The position numbers and the translations under genes were made by a program. A stretch of 29,558 bases of DNA from CAYGLV01 sp964351025 (lineage in GTDB: Bacteria > Actinomycetota > Thermoleophilia > Gaiellales > Gaiellaceae): NCBI GenBank assembly GCA_964351025.1, contig CAYGLV010000028.1, forward strand, positions 1-29,558. Reading direction: 5' to 3'. Shown here piece after piece: positions 24,025-29,558 of this stretch. The notes beneath the pieces were generated by a model. The model was not told where the DNA came from and made no database searches. It worked only from the letters and a program-made list of their open reading frames with translations. Within the stretch, counting starts at the first letter, position 1. Every line of letters starts with the position of its first letter.

Positions 24025-24887
24025 CCGTGCTCTACGGCTGCCAGTCCATGACCGGGAAGCTCGAGCGCGTGCTCGTCCGCCCGCCCCTGCCCGAGGATGC
24101 CGTGGCCTGGCGCGAGTACGGCTGGCGCGCCGCTCCGGACCCGGTGCGCGCGGCCGCCGAGCACGAAGGCTTTCGCGCCATTCTGGAGAGCGCCGGCGCC
24201 GAGGTTGTCGTCTCGGAGCACGATCCCGGCAACCCCGACGCGATCTACACCTACGACCCGACGCTCGTCGGCGACGCGGGCGCAGTGTTGTTGCGGCCCG
24301 GCAAGGAGGGTCGCCGCGCCGAGCCCGGCGCGACCGTGGCGGTGCTCGAGCGTGTGGGTGTGCCGGTCGCGGCGCGCGTCGAGGGGCCCGCGACGGTGGA
24401 GGGAGGCGACACGCTCTGGCTCGACGAGCGGACGCTGCTCGTCGGGTATGGCTACCGCACGAATGCGGCCGGCATTGCCGCCCTGGAGACCGCCTTCCCC
24501 GGTGTCGAGGTGATCTGGTTCGATCTGCCCCACTACCACGGGGCCGCCGAGGTGATGCATCTGATGAGCCTCGTCTCGCCGCTCGACCGCGACCTCGCGC
24601 TCGTCTTCCCGCCGCTCGCGCCGGTGCGCCTGCTCGAGTTGCTCGCCGAGCGGGAGATCCGACTCGTCGAGGTTCCGGACGAGGAGTTCGCGAGCATGGG
24701 CTCGAACGTGCTCGCTCTCGCCCCGCGCGTCGCCCTCGCGCTCGAGGGGAACGACGAGACGCGCCGGCGGATGGAGCGCGCGGGGGTCGAGGTGCTCGTC
24801 TACCGCGGCGACGAGATCTCCCGTAAGGGCGACGGCGGGCCGACCTGCCTGACCCGGCCGCTTGCACGTTCGCACACCGTCGCCTGA
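24021..24887 (+). CDS. Dimethylargininase/amidinotransferase-family guanidino hydrolase
   Basis: A 288-residue enzyme of the pentein fold. Landmarks: YTYDPTLVGDAGAVLLRPG, the EGGD loop (127-130), His180 in VMHLMSLVSPLD, and nucleophile Cys276 in GDGGPTCLTRPL. This Cys-His-Glu set acts on guanidino carbons, as in dimethylarginine hydrolysis or arginine deimination. GTG 24021 is fixed by GTGA overlap with the SGNH hydrolase gene. The exact substrate (dimethylarginine, arginine derivative) is not certain. Confidence 0.85.
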   Translation: MTVLYGCQSMTGKLERVLVRPPLPEDAVAWREYGWRAAPDPVRAAAEHEGFRAILESAGAEVVVSEHDPGNPDAIYTYDPTLVGDAGAVLLRPGKEGRRAEPGATVAVLERVGVPVAARVEGPATVEGGDTLWLDERTLLVGYGYRTNAAGIAALETAFPGVEVIWFDLPHYHGAAEVMHLMSLVSPLDRDLALVFPPLAPVRLLELLAEREIRLVEVPDEEFASMGSNVLALAPRVALALEGNDETRRRMERAGVEVLVYRGDEISRKGDGGPTCLTRPLARSHTVA

Positions 24888-24911
24888 CGGGCCTGTGACA
24901 ACTTTTTCGCC

Positions 24912-25079
24912 ATGAGGCGGAAGGGCAACTTCGCCGGCCGCGCGGGCGTGCTGCCGGCCACGATGAAGCTGCTCGGCGAGTGGAACTGGTACCTGCCAAA
25001 GTGGCTGGAGTGGATTCCGGAACTCGACCACGCCCCCGACTTCGAGGAGATCGAAGCGCTCGGGCAGCGCGCCAGCTGA
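24912..25079 (+). pseudogene. Orphan C-terminal tail of an MMPL/RND-type transporter
   Basis: A 55-codon ORF starting at ATG 24912. Its middle, VLPATMKLLGEWNWYLPKWL, closely resembles the extreme C-terminus of MMPL-family membrane transporters, which end with a PATM..LLG..NW..P.WL pattern after the last helix. No other MMPL sequence precedes it: the DDAH-like gene ends 24 nt upstream. It is therefore most likely a remnant left by a deletion or rearrangement. A real small protein with borrowed sequence is possible, but there is no clear Shine-Dalgarno. The assignment is from remembered family pattern. Confidence 0.6.
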
Positions 25080-25144
25080 CCCTCGATCGCGTGTCCGGCT
25101 GTGCGCATCAGCAAACCCGCACGCGCAAGGAACGCGCGCCGGGG

Positions 25145-25438
25145 CTACTGAGCGGCTACCGGGTCGGGTCGCACGATCACGGTGTCTGCGATCGGAATGA
25201 TCTCGGTGACCGGGAGATCAGCGCGCGACGCGTGCTCGCGAATCGCCTCGGGGCTGGACGCTTCGTAGATGCACACCGTCCCGACGCTCCCGGACTCCTC
25301 GGCGAGGACGTAGCTGCGGATCCAGCGGATGTCGTCCGACATCTCGTTGTCGCCGACGGCGGTGGAACGCCCCGCGGCTTCCTGTAGGTCTCCCGGGGTG
25401 CGCCATCCCTGGCGGCGGATGATTGCGTAGAGCTCCAT
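25145..25438 (-). CDS. DUF4242-family small protein
   Basis: A 97-residue ferredoxin-like protein: ELYAIIRRQGW, then IRWIRSYVLAEESGSVGTVCIYEASSPEAIREHASRADLP (outline of second half), then VTEIIPIADTVI. This matches DUF4242 proteins, one of which (Streptomyces SCO4226) binds nickel. There are few obvious metal ligands here, so nickel binding is unproven. ATG 25438 follows AGAAGGGAAAG. A promoter-like TTGACT/TAACAA pair precedes it on the minus strand. Confidence 0.75.
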   Translation of the reverse strand: MELYAIIRRQGWRTPGDLQEAAGRSTAVGDNEMSDDIRWIRSYVLAEESGSVGTVCIYEASSPEAIREHASRADLPVTEIIPIADTVIVRPDPVAAQ

Positions 25439-25462
25439 GGCTTTCCCTTCTGGCAGTTGTTA

Positions 25463-25484
25463 CGGGTGCTGCGGCAGAAGTCAA
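25463..25484 (-). promoter_or_regulatory. Possible promoter of the DUF4242 gene
   Basis: On the minus strand TTGACT (25484-25479) is followed by 16 nt and about TAACAA, close to the ATG at 25438. The -35 is good and the -10 is weak. The hairpin at 25497-25514 lies just upstream. Confidence 0.35.
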
Positions 25485-25496
25485 TTGCCCGCCCCA

Positions 25497-25514
25497 GTAG
25501 TCAAAAAAGACTAC
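25497..25514. terminator. Hairpin with A6/T6 loop between CDF and DUF4242 genes
   Basis: A 6-bp stem (gtagtc 25497-25502, gactac 25509-25514) encloses six A on the plus strand, i.e. six T on the minus strand. It lies 15 nt past the CDF stop and upstream of the DUF4242 promoter, so it may end the CDF transcript or serve as a binding site. Confidence 0.4.
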
Positions 25515-25528
25515 CACTGGGTCGCAAA

Positions 25529-26299
25529 CTAGTGATCGTGCGGTTCCGCGACCATCTCGCCCGGATCGGTCGTGGAGACCGTCCGCCACGAATCCCAGGT
25601 GATCTTGAGGATCACGAGCGTGATCAGGAGGCCGATGATCGGGTCGCCGACCTTGGCGCCGAGCGAGACGATCACTGCGCTGGCCACCACGCCGAGCGAT
25701 ACCAGGCCATCGATTCTCGCGTGGTTGCCGTCCGCGATCAGTGCGGGGCTCGACAATCGTCTCCCGGCGTTGAGGCGAACCTGCGCCGCGACTTCGTTGC
25801 CCACGAATCCGACCACCCCGGCGGCGGCCAGCGCCCACAGGTGCGACAGATCCTGCGGGTGGACGAACCGGAGGATCGTCTCGTAGAGCGCGACACAGGC
25901 CGAGACGAGGATGGCCAGCACAACGGCCAGCCCGGCGAGCTTCTCGCCCCGGAACGAGCGCAGGAGGAATGCGATCCCGAGCGGAACGGCCGTGAGCGCA
26001 TCACCGACGTTGTGGATCAGGTCGGCGAGAAGAGCGACCGAACCGGAAAGAACGAAGACGACCAGCTGCACGCCTGCTGTAAGCCCGAGCACGGCGAGGC
26101 TGATCGAGACCGCTTTGACACCCTCACGCGAGCGGATGATCGAACGATCCACGAGGCCGTGCGAGTGACCGTGGTGGCCGCGCGCGGTGATGGGCTCAGA
26201 GCGTCGCGGAAGCGCCAGGTGTCGGTGCGAACCGAGATGCGGATGACGATGGAGCCGAGCCCCGTGCCGGTGCAGTGCGCCCGTGCCGGAGTCGCTCAT
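25529..26299 (-). CDS. Cation diffusion facilitator (Zn-type), no C-terminal domain
   Basis: A 256-residue metal/proton antiporter that exports divalent cations. The N-terminus is His-rich (HRHGARLHRHPHLGSHRH and GHHGHSHG), a likely metal-collecting arm. About six helices follow; metal-site residues are His96 and Asp100 in TM2 (LIHNVGD) and His193 and Asp197 in TM5 (GNHARID). HxxxD in TM2 is typical of zinc-selective members. Only ~16 residues follow the last helix, so the usual cytosolic ferredoxin-like domain of ~80 residues is missing. ATG 26299 lies 8 nt after TATCGT. Divergent from the LanC-like gene. Confidence 0.85.
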   Translation of the reverse strand: MSDSGTGALHRHGARLHRHPHLGSHRHLALPRRSEPITARGHHGHSHGLVDRSIIRSREGVKAVSISLAVLGLTAGVQLVVFVLSGSVALLADLIHNVGDALTAVPLGIAFLLRSFRGEKLAGLAVVLAILVSACVALYETILRFVHPQDLSHLWALAAAGVVGFVGNEVAAQVRLNAGRRLSSPALIADGNHARIDGLVSLGVVASAVIVSLGAKVGDPIIGLLITLVILKITWDSWRTVSTTDPGEMVAEPHDH

Positions 26300-26307
26300 G
26301 AGTCGGA

Positions 26308-26313
26308 ACGATA
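26308..26313 (-). promoter_or_regulatory. -10 box of the CDF gene
   Basis: TATCGT on the minus strand, 8 nt before ATG 26299, giving a leader of one or two bases. It faces the promoter of the LanC-like gene across about 40 bp. Confidence 0.4.
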
Positions 26314-26354
26314 GCGTGGGCCGGCGCTCGGGAGTGCCTTCCGGGCGGCGGCAA

Positions 26355-26360
26355 TAGACT
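26355..26360 (+). promoter_or_regulatory. -10 box of the LanC-like gene
   Basis: TAGACT followed by 6 nt and ATG 26367, a clear leaderless arrangement. The intergenic region between the divergent starts is only 67 bp, so any metal-responsive regulator bound there would affect both genes. Confidence 0.5.
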
Positions 26361-26366
26361 CGCCCG

Positions 26367-27470
26367 ATGCTGTTCTCCCCGGAAGCGCACGAGGCGCTCG
26401 CAGACGAATCGTGGAGCGCCGAAAGGGTGCGGAGGGCCATCTCCTCGATCGCTGCCGACGCGGAGAGCGCATTCGACGATGGCTGGCCGATGCATCCACA
26501 CGACGAGGCGGAGGACGACGACCCGGCTGCGCGGTTGCGGACGGTGTATCTCGGAGGTGCGGGCGTCGTGGATGCGCTCCACGGCCTCGCGCGGCGGGGC
26601 TTTGTCGAGCTGCGACGGGACTATGCTCCCTATCTGGAGCGTTCGCTCGAAGCCCAGCCGGACTTTCCCGACCAGGACGCCGAGCGCAGCCTGTGGATGG
26701 GCGAGACGGGAATCCGGCTCGTGTTACAGAGGCTCGCGCCTTCCCAGGCCAATCTCGAGCGGCTGTCGGAGCTGATCGCGGCGAACGAGCGAGACGAGCG
26801 GGGCGACGTGATGTGGGGCAGTCCCGGCACGATCCTCGCGGGCCGCGAGCTCGGGCTCGACGTGGCGGCGGGCTGCGAGTGGCTGCACGGCCGGCGTGAC
26901 CCGGACGGCCTGTGGACGCAGCACCTGTACGGGCGGAGCACGCGCTTTCTCGGCCCGGCCCACGGTTTCGCAGGGTGCGTGCTTGCCCTCGGCGATGTGG
27001 CCGCCGTCTCGGAGACGCTCGAGCGCCTTGCCGTCGAGGAGGATGGGGTCGTCAACTGGCCGCCGCTCGCGGGGAAGGGGCTCGTCGACGCGAACCGTGA
27101 CGGCCGGATCCGCACGCAGTGGTGCCACGGCGCGCCGGGGATCGTCGCGACGCTCGCCCCCATCCTCGACGAGGAGCTTGCGGTCGCGGGCGGCGAGTTG
27201 ACGTGGCGTGCCGGGCCGCTGCGCAAGGGCGCCAACCTCTGCCACGGCACGGCGGGGAACGGATACGCGTTCCTGGCGCTGCTCGAGCGCACGGGAGACG
27301 AACGGTGGCTCACGCGGGCGCGCGCGTTCGCGATGCGCGCCGCAGATCAGGTGGAGCACGGCCGGTCGCACCACGGGCGCGGCCGCCACACGCTCTGGAC
27401 GGGCGACCTCGGCGCAGCCCTCTACCTCGCCGACTGCACCGAAGGGAAAGGGGCGCCACCCGTCCCGTAG
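26367..27470 (+). CDS. LanC-like zinc protein
   Basis: A 367-residue alpha-toroid protein of the lanthionine-cyclase/LANCL superfamily. Zinc ligands are Cys253 (QWCHGAPG), and Cys292 with His293 (NLCHGTAG); His199 lies in the conserved GPAHGFAG. The repeats of helices and Gly-rich turns span residues ~55-360. LanC enzymes add Cys thiols to dehydroamino acids. No LanB/LanM dehydratase or precursor peptide gene is visible nearby, so it is not an obvious lantibiotic cluster; solo LanC-like proteins exist in many bacteria and their role is poorly known. ATG 26367 is leaderless. A zinc exporter is encoded divergently. Confidence 0.85.
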   Translation: MLFSPEAHEALADESWSAERVRRAISSIAADAESAFDDGWPMHPHDEAEDDDPAARLRTVYLGGAGVVDALHGLARRGFVELRRDYAPYLERSLEAQPDFPDQDAERSLWMGETGIRLVLQRLAPSQANLERLSELIAANERDERGDVMWGSPGTILAGRELGLDVAAGCEWLHGRRDPDGLWTQHLYGRSTRFLGPAHGFAGCVLALGDVAAVSETLERLAVEEDGVVNWPPLAGKGLVDANRDGRIRTQWCHGAPGIVATLAPILDEELAVAGGELTWRAGPLRKGANLCHGTAGNGYAFLALLERTGDERWLTRARAFAMRAADQVEHGRSHHGRGRHTLWTGDLGAALYLADCTEGKGAPPVP

Positions 27471-27522
27471 GACGCCCGTCGCGTGCCCGAGGCTCGGGAA
27501 TGTCGCGCGAGAAGCAGAGGGC

Positions 27523-27549
27523 TAGGCTTGCGGTCTGATGTCGCGTTAG
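27523..27549 (+). promoter_or_regulatory. Promoter and mini-ORF in the leader of the aminotransferase gene
   Basis: The 192-nt gap 27471-27662 holds TAGGCT (27523-27528), which predicts a ~130-nt leader. Nine nt after it is ATG-TCG-CGT-TAG (27538-27549), a three-codon mini-ORF. No clear terminator or known riboswitch is visible in the rest of the leader. Confidence 0.35.
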
Positions 27550-27662
27550 TCACTGCTGCAAGACGCCGCGCGCAGGCAGGCGCGACGTGGGACGATGCGC
27601 AGGGGCCCCAGAAAGAACTGCGGCCCGAGCCGTCGAACGGAAGGGAGCGGTCGAGGGCCGAC

Positions 27663-28844
27663 ATGGGTGTGACGGGAGTTCCCGGTCTTGCGGAGAGCCT
27701 CGAGCGTCTGGGCACGGAGACGGCCTTCAGCGTGCTCGCGCGCGCGAAGGAGCTCGAGGCTGAGGGTCATGATGTGATCCACCTGGAGATCGGCGAGCCG
27801 GATTTCGACACGCCGCCGCATATTTGTGAGGCGGCGGCAGAGGCGATGCGCGCCGGCCAGACGCACTACTGTCCGTCGGCCGGGCTGCTGGAGCTGCGTG
27901 AGGCGGCCGCGGAGCACCTGGAGCGGAGCCGCGGAGTGGTGATTCGGCCGGAGAGCGTGCTCGTCGCCAATGGCGCTAAGCCGTTCTTGTTCTTCGGTGT
28001 GCTGGCCGTGTGCAACCCCGGCGACGAGGTGATCTACCCGGACCCGGGGTTTCCGATCTACGAGTCGGCGATCCGTTGGTCGGGTGCGACCCCCGTGTCG
28101 CTACCGCTGCATGAGGAGCGCGACTTCGTCTTCGACCCGGATGAGCTCGCTGCCCGCTTGAGCCCGCGCACGAAGCTCGTGATTCTCAACTCGCCGCATA
28201 ACCCGACGGGTGGCGTGGTGGGCGGGGAGGAGATCGCAGAGGCGGCGCGCCTGATCGCCAGGACGGACGCGTGGGTGCTCTCGGACGAGGTGTACTCGGA
28301 GATGCTGTACGAGGGCACATTCGCGTCGATCGCCTCTGAGCCGGGGATGCTGGAGCGGACGGTCCTGCTCGATAGCTTCTCGAAGACGTTTGCGATGACC
28401 GGGTGGCGCTGCGGCTTCGCCGCCGTCCCGGACGCGCTCATCGATCCACTCGTCCGCTTCTTCGTCAACTCGACGTCGTGCGTGCCGCCGTTCGTGCAGC
28501 ACGCGGGCATAGCGGCGTTGCGCGGGCCCAGAGACGAGGTCGACGCGATGATGGCCGAGTTCCGCGAGCGGCGGTCGCTCCTCGTCGACGGGCTGAACGC
28601 GTTACCGGGCGTCAGCTGCCGCATGCCCCACGGGGCCTTCTACGCGTTCCCGAACATTGCAGGGACCGGCTTCACCGCGGACGAGTTGGCGCGCCGCCTG
28701 CTCGAAGAGGCGGGCGTCGCTGTCCTCTCCGGCACGGCTTTCGGTCGCGTCGGGTGCGACAACCTCCGTCTCTCCTATGCGAACTCCCGGCCCAATCTCA
28801 CGCGCGCGCTTGAACGGATGCGTGAGTTCCTGCGTCCAGGGTGA
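27663..28844 (+). CDS. Class I/II pyridoxal-phosphate aminotransferase (aspartate aminotransferase-like)
   Basis: A 393-residue PLP enzyme that moves amino groups between an amino acid and a 2-oxoacid. Key residues: LEIGEPDFDTP near the N-terminus, Asn180 (SPHNPTGG), Asp208 and Tyr211 (VLSDEVYSEM), Lys241 (DSFSKTFAMTGWR; PLP Schiff base) with Arg249, and the C-terminal LRLSYA Arg for the substrate carboxylate. ATG 27663 has GAGGG about 6 nt upstream; a frame opening at 27483 lacks protein-like sequence before this. The next gene starts 15 nt after its stop, so they form a likely pair. Confidence 0.9.
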   Translation: MGVTGVPGLAESLERLGTETAFSVLARAKELEAEGHDVIHLEIGEPDFDTPPHICEAAAEAMRAGQTHYCPSAGLLELREAAAEHLERSRGVVIRPESVLVANGAKPFLFFGVLAVCNPGDEVIYPDPGFPIYESAIRWSGATPVSLPLHEERDFVFDPDELAARLSPRTKLVILNSPHNPTGGVVGGEEIAEAARLIARTDAWVLSDEVYSEMLYEGTFASIASEPGMLERTVLLDSFSKTFAMTGWRCGFAAVPDALIDPLVRFFVNSTSCVPPFVQHAGIAALRGPRDEVDAMMAEFRERRSLLVDGLNALPGVSCRMPHGAFYAFPNIAGTGFTADELARRLLEEAGVAVLSGTAFGRVGCDNLRLSYANSRPNLTRALERMREFLRPG

Positions 28845-28859
28845 TACGAGGCGCACGCG

Positions 28860-29546
28860 ATGAGGGTCTGCATCGTCGGGGCCTCTGGGAAGCTCGGGCA
28901 GTACATGGTCCAGCACGCGCTGGATCGCGGCTACGAGGTGGTCGGCGTGTGCCGGGCGAAAAGCGTGGGGAAGCTCGACGGGTTCAAGGGGCGCATCACT
29001 GTCATTCCGGGAGCGACCAACGACCGCGAGGTCATCAAGAGCGCGGTCGCGGAGTGCGACGGAGTGCTCGTCGTGCTGGTCCCGTGGGGGGTTCACCAGT
29101 ACTCGTCGGGAACGGCCCAGGCGGTGCTCGACCACGCGCGTCCGGGGGCGCGCCTCGTGTTCTCGTGCGGGTGGCACATCACGCGCGACGGGCACGACGT
29201 GTATTCGTGGAAGCTCAAGGCGATGGTGAAGGTCCTCAGCCCGCTCGGACGACTTGCTCGCGTCGTGGACATCGACGACCAGGTGGAAGCGTGTCGGCGG
29301 GTGTTTGCAAGCGACACGCGCTGGACCGTCGTGCGCGGGAGCGACCTCGAGGAGGGCGAGAGCCAGGGCCTGCCCGTCTGGAGCCGGCACGTGGGCGACC
29401 CCATACTCGAGAGCAACATCACGCGCCGCGTGGACTATGCCCTGTTCATGGTCGAGGCCCTCGAGAACGATGAGCTCGTCCACGAGGCCCCGGCGATTGT
29501 CGGCTGCCAGACGCTCTCGGCGCTTGCGCACGCCGCTAGCGAGTGA
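28860..29546 (+). CDS. NAD(P)-binding Rossmann protein (NmrA/atypical SDR type)
   Basis: A 228-residue atypical SDR. The cofactor motif is GASGKLG (residues 7-13), followed by strand CDGVLVVLVPWG and the segment LVFSCGWHIT. The Tyr-x-x-x-Lys catalytic pair of classical SDRs is not evident (YSWKLK lies at about the right place but differs in spacing context), so it may be an epimerase-like or regulatory NAD(P)-binding protein. RRVDYALFMVEAL near the end is typical of NmrA-like proteins. ATG 28860 follows GAGG at a longer than ideal spacing. It probably shares the aminotransferase transcript. The window ends 12 nt after its stop. Confidence 0.75.
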   Translation: MRVCIVGASGKLGQYMVQHALDRGYEVVGVCRAKSVGKLDGFKGRITVIPGATNDREVIKSAVAECDGVLVVLVPWGVHQYSSGTAQAVLDHARPGARLVFSCGWHITRDGHDVYSWKLKAMVKVLSPLGRLARVVDIDDQVEACRRVFASDTRWTVVRGSDLEEGESQGLPVWSRHVGDPILESNITRRVDYALFMVEALENDELVHEAPAIVGCQTLSALAHAASE

Positions 29547-29558
29547 GCTCTTCGGTGG

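Noticed and set aside
26367..27470. Lantibiotic biosynthesis cluster
   Set aside because: Only a LanC-like gene is present; no dehydratase, precursor peptide, protease or dedicated exporter is next to it.

Overview
The window is GC-rich chromosomal DNA of a bacterium. Dense codon packing, GTGA/ATGA stop-start overlaps, GTG starts, actinobacterial-type -10 boxes placed 6-8 nt before start codons (leaderless genes) and a MarP-like CvpA-protease all point to an actinobacterium, possibly a deep-branching one such as Thermoleophilia. The lineage is inference from style and gene families; there is no rRNA here.

Layout. 1-1989: the end of an integrative element, with nested inverted repeats, a small protein and a large serine recombinase whose 3' end runs antisense into a tRNA-Asp gene (1935-2008, minus). 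2053-3189: membrane-anchored serine protease (MarP type). 3205-5016 (minus): fused homocysteine methyltransferase/methylenetetrahydrofolate reductase whose first zinc-ligand Cys is replaced by His. 5017-5459: no conventional gene, but an apparently structured plus-strand RNA that ends in a good intrinsic terminator. 5460-8770 (minus): an ABC-2 exporter (ATPase plus two permeases) followed by an SDR oxidoreductase.

8998-20138 is the core: two complete branched-chain-amino-acid-type (LIV/HAAT) ABC importers. A binding protein (8998) is followed by a strong terminator. Then nine translationally coupled cistrons follow: livH-livM-livG-livF, a bicupin, and a second livH-livM-livG-livF. A second binding protein (18879) lies beyond a small convergent darcynin-like gene. 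Both binding-protein promoters share the heptamer TGACATG, and the first binding-protein gene is bracketed by two copies of the palindrome GTCGGCTAGCCGAC.

20212-24887 holds small-molecule enzymes that may process imported amino compounds: an SRPBCC protein, a class V PLP enzyme, a PNPOx-type flavoprotein (minus), a D-2-hydroxyacid dehydrogenase, an SGNH hydrolase and a DDAH-like guanidino hydrolase. 24912-29546: an orphan MMPL transporter tail, a DUF4242 protein, a CDF-type zinc exporter without its C-terminal domain divergent from a LanC-like zinc protein, a class I aminotransferase behind a ~190-nt leader, and an NAD(P)-binding protein.

No CRISPR array, IS element, rRNA or replication origin was seen. 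The most unusual items are the 5039-5259 RNA, the His-for-Cys zinc ligand, the palindrome pair around the binding-protein gene, the bicupin that joins two LIV cassettes, and -10 boxes that reuse the TAG stop of the preceding gene.
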